Of a DNA stretch of 64,000 nt, positions 33,534 through 42,612 are shown piece by piece. This DNA comes from an uncultured Prevotella sp. Lineage in GTDB: Bacteria; Bacteroidota; Bacteroidia; Bacteroidales; Bacteroidaceae. Where the stretch lies: NCBI GenBank assembly GCA_946402275.1, contig CAMIVY010000005.1:1-64000 (forward strand). The letters run 5' to 3'. The notes under the pieces were generated by a model. That model was not told the origin of the DNA. It saw nothing but the letters and a program-made list of their open reading frames with translations, and made no database searches. Position numbers and translations under genes: made by a program. The number at the start of each line of letters is the position of its first letter. Position 1 is the stretch's first letter.

Positions 33534-34580
33534 ATGAAACATGTGTACTCTTCTATTTTTACAGTTGCACTATTCACCCTTTTCGCCCTCAACGCTTATG
33601 CCCAAGGTCCCAACGATTCCGGCACCTACTATCAGGCTGCTGACGGCAAGAAAGGAGCGGAACTGAAAACGGCGCTGTGTGCTATTATCTATCCACGTAA
33701 TGAAGGAGGTGATCTGAATACGGCCTATAATGCGCTTTGGACCCATTTCCAAACAACGGATGCACTTCCTAACGGAAAAGTGTGGGATATGTATTCAAAC
33801 AAACGCGAGATGACTTTCGTGGTAGATCAAGACCCAGGAAGTGGCAACGAAGAAGGTCAATACTACAATCGTGAGCACTCAATGCCTAATAGTTGGTTTG
33901 GCAAGAAGGTAATGCCAATGTACACAGACCTGCACCACATGTATCCTACTGATAAGTTAGTGAACAACAAACGCTCTAATTATCCTTTTGGTGAGACTAA
34001 TGGAAGTTGGAAATCTGCTAATGGTTTTAGCAAACTTGGCACTTGTACCTATCCAGGTTATACAGGAACAGTATTTGAGCCTAATGATATTTACAAAGGT
34101 GATTTTGCTCGCACCTATTTCTATATGGTGACTTGTTATGAGGAGAAACTGCCTGATTGGTATACGAATAATGGAGTAAACGGTAGTGGTGATACCAAAA
34201 CAGCGGTTTTAGCTACTCTTGATGGCAATACTTATCCAGGACTTTCTACTTGGCAATTAGAAATGCTCATGGAGTGGGCAAAAAAAGACCCTGTGGATAA
34301 TCCTGTTGCTAAAGAGATCCCTCGTAACAATGCCGTTTATACCATTCAGAACAATCGCAACCCTTTTATTGACTATCCTGGCTTGGAAGAGTACATCTGG
34401 GGTTCCATGAAAGATGTAGCCTTCAGCTACGATCACTACCAAATGCCTACAGCCATTATCACCACCCAGGCGGAACGCTCCACGAAGGACGGAGTGATGT
34501 ACAACCTTGCAGGTCAGGTAGTGGATAAATCCTATAAGGGTATCGTCATCATGAATGGCAAAAAGTTTATGAATAAGTAA
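33534..34580 (+). CDS. Secreted endonuclease I family nuclease
   Basis: This 348-residue exported protein degrades DNA (and possibly RNA) outside the cell. The signal peptide ends after LNAYA (residue 23). The endonuclease I domain spans about 35-300, with the beta-beta-alpha-metal core YNREHSMPNSWFG, DLHHMYPTDKLVNNKRSNYPFGE. Essential His and Asn are present. The C-terminal tail MYNLAGQVVDKSYKGIVIMN (with GKKFMNK after it) is nearly the same as that of the next gene, so both likely use one export or anchoring route. Nutritional scavenging or escape from DNA traps are possible roles. Confidence 0.9.
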   Translation: MKHVYSSIFTVALFTLFALNAYAQGPNDSGTYYQAADGKKGAELKTALCAIIYPRNEGGDLNTAYNALWTHFQTTDALPNGKVWDMYSNKREMTFVVDQDPGSGNEEGQYYNREHSMPNSWFGKKVMPMYTDLHHMYPTDKLVNNKRSNYPFGETNGSWKSANGFSKLGTCTYPGYTGTVFEPNDIYKGDFARTYFYMVTCYEEKLPDWYTNNGVNGSGDTKTAVLATLDGNTYPGLSTWQLEMLMEWAKKDPVDNPVAKEIPRNNAVYTIQNNRNPFIDYPGLEEYIWGSMKDVAFSYDHYQMPTAIITTQAERSTKDGVMYNLAGQVVDKSYKGIVIMNGKKFMNK

Positions 34581-34619
34581 AAAAGTAATTGAAAACTTTT
34601 CTATTTACCCTAAAGTTGT

Positions 34620-34627
34620 TACCTTTG
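34620..34627 (+). promoter_or_regulatory. Promoter -7 element of the chitobiase-domain protein gene
   Basis: TACCTTTG, 38 bp before the chosen ATG at 34666, in the 79-bp gap after the nuclease gene. Confidence 0.65.
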
Positions 34628-34665
34628 TACCTTGAACATATTATTAACTTAAATATTAAATGCTT

Positions 34666-36057
34666 ATGAACAAAATTTTACGCTATTCATTTGTAGCCTT
34701 ATTGGCTATGGTGTTTGGAAACTCTTATGCTGCTTGGGAGAAAGCAACATCCATTGCTGTAGGTGATGTAATTGTCATTGCTGTTGACAATGGAACAGTC
34801 ACTAAGGAATTGAAAGGCATAGGGATGGCTGGTAGTAACTCTATAGGTGAAGCAGAAGATTACACAGGTTCTACCCCTGCGGGCCTTTATCCTTTAACTG
34901 TAGTTGCTGGTTCTCAGTCTGGATCTTTCGCTTTTAAGAATGGTGATAATTACCTCAGTTGGACAAGTGGGAACACTCTTACTACAAGTACAGAAATTAA
35001 CGACAATTCTTCTTGGACAGTAACTTTTACGGATGGTGTACCTACAATAAATAATGTTAATACTACTACACGCGACTTGTCATATAATGCCAGCAATCCT
35101 CGTTTTGCGTGCTATAATAACACCAACCAAACACGTGTTACTTTATGGAAGCAATTAGCTAGTGGTTCTGTTGCAGCTCCAGTTTTGACATCAGCAACTT
35201 CTTTTATAGAATCTATCAATGTTGAGATAACAGCCGAGGAAGGTGCTTCTATCTATTATACGCTCGATGGAACAGATCCTACGACTGCATCTACTCAATA
35301 TACAGCAGCTATCACATTAACAGAGACAACTACTGTTAAGGCAATTGCAGCCAAAGGTGGAAATGTTAGTTCTGTAGCAAGTGCAACCTATACAAAAGTA
35401 TCAGTAAGCACAATTGCTCAGGCTCAGGCAGCAGAAAAGGGAACAACTGTTGTAATAGAAGGTGTAGTAGTAGCCTCTGCTGCAAGTGGTGCTGTATTGT
35501 ATGATGGTACCGATTATATGTATTATTTTAACAATGCCAATGCTTTGAATGTTGGTCAGAAGGTTCGTATGGCAGGTGCTTTGGGAGAATATGGTGGTGC
35601 TAAGCAAATGCAGGCTTCAGCAACTATTACCGAACTTGGAACAGAAACAGTAGTTTATCCTACAGCAACAACATTAGCAACAGCTGATTTTGAAGCAATT
35701 GTCACAGCCAAGACAGCAGAGCGCAAGTATGTGACATTTGAAGGTGATCTTTCGATTAATGGCAATTATTTCAATCTAGCAATTGGTAGTGAAAGTGCGC
35801 AAGGTTCTTTGGTTAAGCCAAAAGAAGATTTATCAGCAATGAATAATCAGAAAGTAGTAGTAAGTGGTTATCTGATGTATGTTAATTCTAAATACGTTTA
35901 TGTAGTTGCTACTGAAGTAAATCTTGCTACCAACATCAACACCATCAAGGCTAACACCGACGTGAATGCTCCTGTTTACAACCTCGCAGGCCAGCAGGTA
36001 GAAAAGAGCTACAAGGGCCTCGTTATCAAGAACGGTAAGAAGGTTATCAATAAGTAA
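34666..36057 (+). CDS. Secreted protein with chitobiase-type C-terminal-like domain and sorting tail
   Basis: This 463-residue protein starts MNKILRYSFVALLAMVFGNS (signal peptide, cut after SYA). ATG 34660 is two codons upstream and equally possible. Residues about 25-165 form a beta-rich domain of unknown family. Residues 170-240 (SINVEITAEEGASIYYTLDG, then TDPTTASTQYT) match the chitobiase/beta-hexosaminidase C-terminal-type domain. An OB-fold-like domain follows (TTVVIEGVVVASAASGAVLY, QKVRMAGALGEYGG). The tail VYNLAGQQVEKSYKGLVIKN is a paralog of the tail of the upstream nuclease. No catalytic motif is seen. Surface binding is plausible. Confidence 0.82.
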   Translation: MNKILRYSFVALLAMVFGNSYAAWEKATSIAVGDVIVIAVDNGTVTKELKGIGMAGSNSIGEAEDYTGSTPAGLYPLTVVAGSQSGSFAFKNGDNYLSWTSGNTLTTSTEINDNSSWTVTFTDGVPTINNVNTTTRDLSYNASNPRFACYNNTNQTRVTLWKQLASGSVAAPVLTSATSFIESINVEITAEEGASIYYTLDGTDPTTASTQYTAAITLTETTTVKAIAAKGGNVSSVASATYTKVSVSTIAQAQAAEKGTTVVIEGVVVASAASGAVLYDGTDYMYYFNNANALNVGQKVRMAGALGEYGGAKQMQASATITELGTETVVYPTATTLATADFEAIVTAKTAERKYVTFEGDLSINGNYFNLAIGSESAQGSLVKPKEDLSAMNNQKVVVSGYLMYVNSKYVYVVATEVNLATNINTIKANTDVNAPVYNLAGQQVEKSYKGLVIKNGKKVINK

Positions 36058-36103
36058 ATAGCAGACTACTGAGGCTAAGTCTCAGATGTACTTGATAAAA
36101 TGT

Positions 36104-36133
36104 GAAGGGGCAGAATTTCTGCCCCTTCTTTCT
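36104..36133. terminator. Bidirectional terminator between convergent genes
   Basis: GAAGGGGCAGAA and TTCTGCCCCTTC form a perfect 12-bp stem with a one-base centre, followed by TTTCT. It overlaps the stop codon of the minus-strand transposase gene. Confidence 0.8.
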
Positions 36134-37196
36134 ATGTTTGACAAATTCGTTTAGCCAGCTCATTCAGGAAGAGACAACGTTGCCGCATGTTGGTAATCTT
36201 CTCGTTCTGCCATTGGAAAGGACTCATTAATAAAAGGCGCCCTTCTGCACAAGCCTTCAGATAGCGAGGCTGAGGCTTGAAATAATCAGGGAACCCCTTT
36301 AACAAAAGGACGATGAGTGGTATGCCAGCCTCCATACAGGCTGTGGCAATTTCACGTTCGCCAGGACTGATGCAGGGAGATACAATGATAGCCCCTTGTT
36401 GCCCTGCTTGTAGGAAGTGTTGTTTTTGTTCCTCTATCTCCCAAGGGTAGAGGTGACGAGAGCATTGCACCTGTAGTTTTTGTGGATGATCTAAGAGAAA
36501 ACGGTTGCCCATAGCTGGCATCGTTGTATCGAGAACTGGGATAGGGGAGAGCTGGGTGAAGTATTCTGGATGCTGACGTTTCAACAAGAGGCGACGGGGG
36601 TTGTCTTCGAGATAGGCAATCCAATGTTGTAACTGGTCTTTCTTGAGAAGGATGCGGTCGTTGTAGCCAGATTCCCAGAGAGTGCCGTGGGCTCTTCCTG
36701 CTGCTGTATGGCGGGAGGGATTTGACAGCGCAGTTAGCGCAGTGTACTGAACGGAGTTTAGTTCCGTAGGCTGCGCTAACTGCGCAGTAGGTAATAACCC
36801 TAACTCCCTTGCAGCCTTTCTAGTCCCAGTTTTAAAGCCCCATATTATATGCCCCAGGTGTTTCTCAATCTTTTCATGTACAAAGAGGATGCCATGAATA
36901 TGGTCTGGCATGATGCAGAGCTTCATGGATTCTATCTGGGGGTGATATTGCTGAATGGAAAGCCAGCATTCCTTTACTTTTTCACCCAATGGAGATAGCA
37001 CCACATGGGGCTTGTCAGATCCTTCTGTCACATCAGCTTTTCCTACCAAGGTGCCTAACAAGGTTTTGCGCCCTTCTGTTGCTATTGTGATAAGATAGAT
37101 GCCTCGTTCCGTGTAGTTGTTTGTCTCACAACGTCGCTTCATGGAGGGCTTCTTCTCACCTGCCCATATCTTATGATTATTGTCTTTTCGTTGCAT
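36132..37196 (-). CDS. RAYT-type (REP-associated tyrosine) transposase with C-terminal DprA/SLOG-like domain
   Basis: This 354-residue protein belongs to the Y1 (HUH) transposase superfamily. IMPDHIHGILFV carries the HxH metal site (His99, His101). The single catalytic tyrosine is probably Tyr178 in WESGYNDRILL. Unlike IS200 enzymes it carries extra C-terminal sequence from about 228 to 354 (GAIIVSPCISPGEREIATAC, GIPLIVLLLKGF, CAEGRLLLMSPF, MRQRCLFLNELAKRIC), resembling the nucleotide-binding fold of DprA/LOG proteins. Residues about 138-156 are encoded by a 58-bp palindromic repeat. No terminal inverted repeats flank it, which fits a single-copy domesticated RAYT. Its promoter leaves a leader of only a few bases. 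Confidence 0.82.
   Translation of the reverse strand: MQRKDNNHKIWAGEKKPSMKRRCETNNYTERGIYLITIATEGRKTLLGTLVGKADVTEGSDKPHVVLSPLGEKVKECWLSIQQYHPQIESMKLCIMPDHIHGILFVHEKIEKHLGHIIWGFKTGTRKAARELGLLPTAQLAQPTELNSVQYTALTALSNPSRHTAAGRAHGTLWESGYNDRILLKKDQLQHWIAYLEDNPRRLLLKRQHPEYFTQLSPIPVLDTTMPAMGNRFLLDHPQKLQVQCSRHLYPWEIEEQKQHFLQAGQQGAIIVSPCISPGEREIATACMEAGIPLIVLLLKGFPDYFKPQPRYLKACAEGRLLLMSPFQWQNEKITNMRQRCLFLNELAKRICQT
36728..36785. repeat. Long palindrome embedded in the RAYT gene
   Basis: GCGCAGTTAGCGCAG (36728-36742) pairs perfectly with CTGCGCTAACTGCGC (36771-36785). The 28-base loop contains a smaller hairpin ACGGA/TCCGT (36751-36767). It keeps the reading frame open and encodes the low-complexity stretch QLAQPTELNSVQYTALTALS. 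Confidence 0.85.
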
Positions 37197-37204
37197 AACT
37201 AATG

Positions 37205-37212
37205 CAAAGATA
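37205..37212 (-). promoter_or_regulatory. Promoter -7 element of the RAYT gene
   Basis: On the minus strand this reads TATCTTTG and ends 8 bp before the ATG at 37196, giving a leader of roughly 3 nt. Confidence 0.7.
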
Positions 37213-37256
37213 TAAAATAAATAAGAATGGAGAATTAAAAATTAAGAAATAATTTG

Positions 37257-37264
37257 TATCTTTG
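37257..37264 (+). promoter_or_regulatory. Promoter -7 element of mutS
   Basis: TATCTTTG, followed by C, 21 bp before the mutS ATG at 37286. Confidence 0.75.
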
Positions 37265-37285
37265 CAGTCAAAATTAAAAAGGAAG

Positions 37286-39910
37286 ATGGCAAAAAAAGAA
37301 GGTAAGGAACTGACACCTATGATGAAACAGTTTTTCGACTTCAAGGCTAAATACCCTGAGGCCTTGTTGCTGTTTCGTTGTGGCGACTTCTACGAGACCT
37401 ATTGCGAAGATGCCATCGTAGCTTCTCGCATCTTAGGCATCACGCTGACCCATCGTAACAATGGGGCAGGGGCGAAGGGTGACGAGATGGCTGGGTTCCC
37501 GCATCATGCGCTAGACACTTATTTGCCTAAACTCATCAGGGCAGGTAAGAGAGTGGCCATTTGCGACCAGTTGGAAGACCCAAAGCTGACGAAAAAACTG
37601 GTAAAGCGTGGCATTACGGAACTGGTGACTCCTGGTGTGGCTATGCAGGATACGGTGCTGAACTATAAGGAGAACAACTTCCTTTGTGCCGTACATTTTG
37701 GTAAGACTTCGTGTGGCGTATCCTTCCTGGATATTTCTACTGGTGAATTCCTGGTAGGCGAGGGTACTTATGACTATATCGAGAAGCTGATAGGCAATTT
37801 CCAGCCCAAGGAGGTGCTCTACGACAGAGGGCGCAAGCACGACTTCGAGCGATACTTTGGCAACAGGCTTGTCACCTTTGAGCTTGACGACTGGGTGTTT
37901 ACTGAGCAGACAGCTCACCAGAAGTTATACAAGCACTTCAATGTGAAGTCGCTGAAAGGCTTTGGCATTGACCATCTGAAGAGTGGTGTGATAGCAGCTG
38001 GTGCCATCCTGCAATATCTGGAACAGACGTTGCACACGCAGATAGCTCATATCACCAGTATTTCACGTATAGAGGAAGACAAGTATGTAAGGCTCGACAA
38101 GTTCACGGTCCGTTCTCTGGAACTGCTGAATCCTATGCAGGAAGACGGCAAGTCGCTGTTGAATGTCATAGACCACACCGTAACCCCTATGGGTGGTCGT
38201 ATGCTACGTCGTTGGCTCGTGTTCCCCCTGAAGGAAGAGAAGCCTATCAACGAACGTCTGGATATCGTGGAATACTACTATCGCGAGCCAGAGTTCCGTC
38301 AGTGTGTCGATGAGCAGCTGCACAGGATAGGCGACCTGGAACGCATCATATCGAAAGTGGCAGTAGGCAGGGTTTCGCCTCGTGAGGTAGTACAGCTGAA
38401 GATGGCTCTGCAGGCTATCCAACCCATCAAGACCGCTTGTCTTTATTCCAATAATGAATCGCTGAAGCGGGTAGGGGAGCAGCTCAATCTCTGCGAGTCC
38501 ATTCGTGAGCGAATAGCCCGTGAGATAGAAAACGACCCACCTCAGCTGGTTGCCAAAGGGGGAGTGATATGCCGAGGGGTGAACGATGAGTTGGACGAAC
38601 TGCGTAATATCGCCTATAGTGGTAAGGACTATCTTTTGCAGATACAAGAGCGAGAAGCCCAACAGACTGGTATTCAGAGCCTGAAGATAGGCTATAACAA
38701 CGTGTTTGGATATTATCTGGAGGTGCGCAACACCTATAAGGATAAGGTGCCCCAGGAGTGGGTTCGCAAACAGACATTGGCTCAGGCAGAGCGATACATC
38801 ACACAGGAGCTGAAAGAATACGAGGAGAAGATATTGGGTGCTGAGGATAAGATTCTCTCTCTCGAAGCGCAACTCTTCAACGACTTGGTATTAGCCCTGC
38901 AGGAGTTTATCCCACAGATTCAGATTAATGCCAATGTCATAGCCCATCTCGACTGTCTGCTGAGTGCTGCTAAGGCTGCTGAGGAGAACCATTATGTGCG
39001 TCCTGTGATTGATACCAGTGATGTCATTGATATCAAGCAGGGGCGTCATCCGGTCATAGAGACACAACTGCCCTTGGGTGAGCATTATGTGCCTAATGAT
39101 ATCCTACTTGATCAGGAACGCCAGCAGATTATCATCATAACCGGTCCGAATATGGCAGGTAAATCGGCTCTGTTGCGCCAAACTGCCTTGATAGTACTGT
39201 TGGCTCAGATTGGTAGCTTCGTGCCTGCAGAGAGTGCCAGAATCGGTCTGGTGGACAAGATTTTTACACGTGTTGGTGCCAGCGATAATATTTCATTGGG
39301 TGAATCGACGTTTATGGTGGAGATGACTGAAGCTTCTAACATCTTGAACAACGCCACACCACGCTCTCTCGTTCTCTTCGATGAGTTGGGACGAGGCACT
39401 TCCACCTACGACGGTATTTCCATAGCTTGGGCTATCGTAGAATATCTCCACGAACACTCTAAGGCACAGGCTCGCACGCTTTTTGCTACCCACTATCACG
39501 AGTTGAACGAGATGGAGAAGAACTTCAAGCGCATCAAGAACTACAATGTCTCTGTAAAGGAGGTGGAGGGAAAGGTTATCTTCTTGCGCAAACTGGAGAA
39601 GGGTGGCTCAGAACACTCGTTTGGTATCCATGTGGCAGAGATAGCAGGAATGCCGAAGAGTATTGTCAAGCGTGCCAATGTGATACTGAAACAGCTGGAG
39701 GCTGATAATGCTTCCGTGGGTACTGTTGGCAAGCCTACAGCGGAAATAGCTAAGAGTCGTGAGGGAATGCAACTCAGCTTCTTCCAGTTGGATGACCCTG
39801 TGCTTTGTCAGGTTCGTGATGAGATATTAGGCATTGACGTTAACAACCTCACACCTCTTGAAGCCCTTAACAAACTTAACGACATTAAGAAGATTGTTAG
39901 TGGTAAATAA
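37286..39910 (+). CDS. mutS: DNA mismatch repair protein MutS
   Basis: MutS recognises mismatches and small loops and recruits MutL. The 874-residue protein has the mismatch-contact motif GDFYETY near the N-terminus ([13 protein letters not shown]), connector and lever domains, the clamp ([17 protein letters not shown]), and an ABC-type ATPase domain: Walker [14 protein letters not shown], the signature [15 protein letters not shown], Walker [17 protein letters not shown] and the H-loop ATHYHEL. The C-terminal dimerisation segment ([30 protein letters not shown]) is present. The frame extends to a TTG at 37262, inside the promoter; ATG 37286 with GGAAG just upstream is the start. Confidence 0.98.
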   Translation: MAKKEGKELTPMMKQFFDFKAKYPEALLLFRCGDFYETYCEDAIVASRILGITLTHRNNGAGAKGDEMAGFPHHALDTYLPKLIRAGKRVAICDQLEDPKLTKKLVKRGITELVTPGVAMQDTVLNYKENNFLCAVHFGKTSCGVSFLDISTGEFLVGEGTYDYIEKLIGNFQPKEVLYDRGRKHDFERYFGNRLVTFELDDWVFTEQTAHQKLYKHFNVKSLKGFGIDHLKSGVIAAGAILQYLEQTLHTQIAHITSISRIEEDKYVRLDKFTVRSLELLNPMQEDGKSLLNVIDHTVTPMGGRMLRRWLVFPLKEEKPINERLDIVEYYYREPEFRQCVDEQLHRIGDLERIISKVAVGRVSPREVVQLKMALQAIQPIKTACLYSNNESLKRVGEQLNLCESIRERIAREIENDPPQLVAKGGVICRGVNDELDELRNIAYSGKDYLLQIQEREAQQTGIQSLKIGYNNVFGYYLEVRNTYKDKVPQEWVRKQTLAQAERYITQELKEYEEKILGAEDKILSLEAQLFNDLVLALQEFIPQIQINANVIAHLDCLLSAAKAAEENHYVRPVIDTSDVIDIKQGRHPVIETQLPLGEHYVPNDILLDQERQQIIIITGPNMAGKSALLRQTALIVLLAQIGSFVPAESARIGLVDKIFTRVGASDNISLGESTFMVEMTEASNILNNATPRSLVLFDELGRGTSTYDGISIAWAIVEYLHEHSKAQARTLFATHYHELNEMEKNFKRIKNYNVSVKEVEGKVIFLRKLEKGGSEHSFGIHVAEIAGMPKSIVKRANVILKQLEADNASVGTVGKPTAEIAKSREGMQLSFFQLDDPVLCQVRDEILGIDVNNLTPLEALNKLNDIKKIVSGK

Positions 39911-39940
39911 AGCTAAAAACTGAAACAGAAAGCGGAAATT

Positions 39941-41719
39941 TTAATGGTTGGGAAGGGTTAGGATAAAGCGGGCTCCATCTTTATAGGTGGTGTCTAAATG
40001 GAGACTCCCTCCTAGCAGTTGAACCACTTTATGGCAGATGGTAAGACCCAGTCCGAAGCCCTGCTTAAAAGGATCGGCCTTATAGAATCGTTCAAAGATG
40101 TGCTTCCTCTGCTCTTCGTCGATTCCTATACCAGTATCACTGACGATAAAGCGCACAACACCATGATCGGGACTCTCGTGGACATAAAGCTCCACAGAGC
40201 CTTCTTCTGTGAATTTCAAGGCATTGTCCAAAAGTTGTGTAAGTGACTTTTCCAATGCGGTCTTATTGGTTTTGAAAGTATAATCGTCGGAGAGGTCGGT
40301 CTTAAATGACAACGAGATAGGTTTGCTGTTCTTCTGTTCCATAGCCTGCATCAGCACTTGACAGAAGCTGTTGATATTGATGGTATCCTCCTTAGCATAG
40401 TATTGCTTGCTCTCGTCCTGTGCCACTTCCAGCAGATCATTCACGATGTCTGTAATCTTCATCGTGTTCAACTTGATGTCATCCAGCATGTGGCTTCGCT
40501 CTTCCTCTTCCAGGTCATAGTAGGGGTTGGTAATAATCTGAGCATAGCCTGTTATAATATTAATAGGTGTGCGTATCTCATGACTTACATGTTCAATGAA
40601 CGATGTCTTCATGCGGTCAGATTCCTCAGCTCTTGATAAGGCTATCCCCAGTTCCTTATTCTTCTTCAGTAGTCTTTTCTGATAGCCACGACGTGTAAGG
40701 TTTCTGAGAAAGAGTAAGCTGATGACAGCTATTAGCAATATGATGACAGCTGTCAACCAGTAGAGACGGGTTTTTGCCACCTCCTGTTGGGCTTTGTTTA
40801 CCTCCATCTCCGCATTCATGGCATTCATGTTCTCGTAGATGAGGTTGGCATTTAACGAGTCAATGGCGTCGAGCTTTTTCTGCTGGATGCTAATCATCTT
40901 ATCCTTGTTTCCCATCATCTGGTAGAGCTGTTTCAGCATATCATAGTAGCCCATGTTTTCAGAAAAGAGCGACTCGTTCTGAATGAGCCTGAGTGCCTCG
41001 TCGTAATTACCATCAAAAGCTGCTTTAATGGTCTTCATGATACCATCGTTCTGATCATCTTTCAAATTGTTCTCACGCTTGTAGATATTGTATTCATCCA
41101 GCTCACGATAGAAAGACTCTGGGTCATTTTTGAAGAAAAAAGCCAGTCCCTTCATAGTCTGTGCATAGCTGTAATGGCTGGGATATTTCTTACAAAATGG
41201 CAGACATTGATCTACTATTTCAATGGCCTTGTCTGGGTGAACGGATGTTTCAAGGTTTGCCAACCCCAAATGGGCACCAATCATTCCAACAGTATCATTG
41301 GGTGACACCGTATCGATGGCTTTCTGATGATAATATTGAGCCATCTTATAGTTACCTCTTTCCTCATAAAGAGTACCCATCGTGTTATATATCAGGTCGA
41401 AGTAGCTATCGCCATTCTCTTTCATCTCCCTTAATAACTCATTAGCCATCTTCAGCGCTTTGGTATTGCGGTGCATATTGGTTTCGTGGGTTATCTCATT
41501 AGTGCGGAAGACATAATAACTATGCCGGTCTTTCTTTTGAAGCATGAGGTCCTTCACCTGTTTGTTGACTTCATAGAACTCCTTTTCCTTTTTTGGCTGG
41601 TTGAACAGCTCAAAATAGCGCTGCATGATTTCGTTTTCTTTTTGTTTCTCGAAATCAGCCGCCTGCATTGTTACGCACAAAAGCAGAAAAAGGGATAAAA
41701 GGAGACTTCTATGATTCAT
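39941..41719 (-). CDS. TPR-containing sensor histidine kinase
   Basis: This 592-residue protein starts [20 protein letters not shown], a signal peptide. A periplasmic region of tetratricopeptide-like helices covers about 30-310 (e.g. YNTMGTLYEERGNYKMAQYYHQKAI). One transmembrane segment lies at about 318-340 (LYWLTAVIILLIAVISLLFL). The kinase core follows: HisKA with the phosphorylated His near 378 (FIEHVSHEIRTPINII), and HATPase_c boxes LTQLLDNALKFTEEG, VSDTGIGI, FERFYKADPFKQGFGLGLTI. No receiver domain and no adjacent response regulator are present. Its ATG overlaps the lgt stop (TAATG), so it is translationally coupled to lgt. Confidence 0.93.
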   Translation of the reverse strand: MNHRSLLLSLFLLLCVTMQAADFEKQKENEIMQRYFELFNQPKKEKEFYEVNKQVKDLMLQKKDRHSYYVFRTNEITHETNMHRNTKALKMANELLREMKENGDSYFDLIYNTMGTLYEERGNYKMAQYYHQKAIDTVSPNDTVGMIGAHLGLANLETSVHPDKAIEIVDQCLPFCKKYPSHYSYAQTMKGLAFFFKNDPESFYRELDEYNIYKRENNLKDDQNDGIMKTIKAAFDGNYDEALRLIQNESLFSENMGYYDMLKQLYQMMGNKDKMISIQQKKLDAIDSLNANLIYENMNAMNAEMEVNKAQQEVAKTRLYWLTAVIILLIAVISLLFLRNLTRRGYQKRLLKKNKELGIALSRAEESDRMKTSFIEHVSHEIRTPINIITGYAQIITNPYYDLEEEERSHMLDDIKLNTMKITDIVNDLLEVAQDESKQYYAKEDTININSFCQVLMQAMEQKNSKPISLSFKTDLSDDYTFKTNKTALEKSLTQLLDNALKFTEEGSVELYVHESPDHGVVRFIVSDTGIGIDEEQRKHIFERFYKADPFKQGFGLGLTICHKVVQLLGGSLHLDTTYKDGARFILTLPNH

Positions 41720-42534
41720 TATGATGCTTTCTGTTTTCTGAACATGCAAATCAGTCCGATGATAATGAAGGGAATAGAGAGAATCTGTCCCATATCAAGC
41801 GGCATAGAGGCTTCGAAGGCTTCCTGTATCTCCTTGGTGTATTCAATGAAGAATCGGAAGGTGAAGATATAGAAAAGGCAGAAGCCAAAGTACCAGCCTG
41901 TGCCTATCTTCTCAGGCATCCGCTTATGAAGATACCACATGATAAAGAAAAGAATGGCATAAGCAATAGCCTCATACAACTGTCCTGGATGACGGGGCAT
42001 CATATCTACCCGTTCAAAGATAAAAGCCCAGGGAACATCCGTTATCTTACCGATAATCTCTGAGTTCATGAGGTTACCCAAGCGGATGAAGCAGGCTGTA
42101 GTACCTGTAGCAATGGCGATATTGTCGAGTACTCGCCAGATGCTCAGCTTCGTCTTGCGCACATACAGCCACAGGGCAATAATCAGTCCGAGGGTACCAC
42201 CATGTGACGCTAAGCCTTGATAGCCCACAAACTTCCATCCGCCTTCTTCCATAAAGCGAATGGGGATAAACATCTCTACGAAGCCTTTCACAGAAGTCAG
42301 GAAATAGTCTGGTTCATAGAAGATACAATGACCCAAACGGGCACCCAACAAGATGCCGATAAAACAATAAAAGAAGAGTGGATCAAAGAGCTCGTCCTTA
42401 ATCTTTTGTTCCTTATAGAGTTGCTTCACGAGAAGGTAGGCCAGTGCCAAACCAACAAGCCAGCAGAGTCCATACCAGCGAAAGGGTCCAAACTCAATGC
42501 TAGGGTTCCAGATGATATAGTTTAATAGATTCAT
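41719..42534 (-). CDS. lgt: Prolipoprotein diacylglyceryl transferase
   Basis: Lgt transfers diacylglycerol from phosphatidylglycerol to the lipobox cysteine of prolipoproteins, the first step of lipoprotein maturation. The 271-residue protein has about seven membrane segments. The signature [14 protein letters not shown] (near 136-149), the conserved SHGGTLG block, and [17 protein letters not shown] are present. An in-frame ATG at 42588 would add 18 residues derived from a repeat tract; ATG 42534 ([12 protein letters not shown]) is the normal start. It lies between ychF and the histidine kinase. Confidence 0.95.
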   Translation of the reverse strand: MNLLNYIIWNPSIEFGPFRWYGLCWLVGLALAYLLVKQLYKEQKIKDELFDPLFFYCFIGILLGARLGHCIFYEPDYFLTSVKGFVEMFIPIRFMEEGGWKFVGYQGLASHGGTLGLIIALWLYVRKTKLSIWRVLDNIAIATGTTACFIRLGNLMNSEIIGKITDVPWAFIFERVDMMPRHPGQLYEAIAYAILFFIMWYLHKRMPEKIGTGWYFGFCLFYIFTFRFFIEYTKEIQEAFEASMPLDMGQILSIPFIIIGLICMFRKQKAS

Positions 42535-42560
42535 AGTATTTATTGGACTAAATTGATTGA

Positions 42561-42603
42561 TAAGACATATAGGGCCTATAGGACTCATAAGACCTATAGG
42601 TCC
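42561..42603. repeat. CCTATAGG-type palindromic repeats between lgt and ychF
   Basis: The words ATAAGACATATAGG, GCCTATAGGACTC and ATAAGACCTATAGGTCC are variations of one unit; CCTATAGG is itself a palindrome and occurs twice. The tract fills most of the 78-bp intercistronic gap. Confidence 0.65.
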
Positions 42604-42612
42604 CTGGTCTTA

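Noticed and set aside
36132..37196. IS200/IS605 insertion sequence with TnpB
   Set aside because: The protein is far longer than IS200 TnpA, there is no tnpB and no element ends are visible; the RAYT type fits better.
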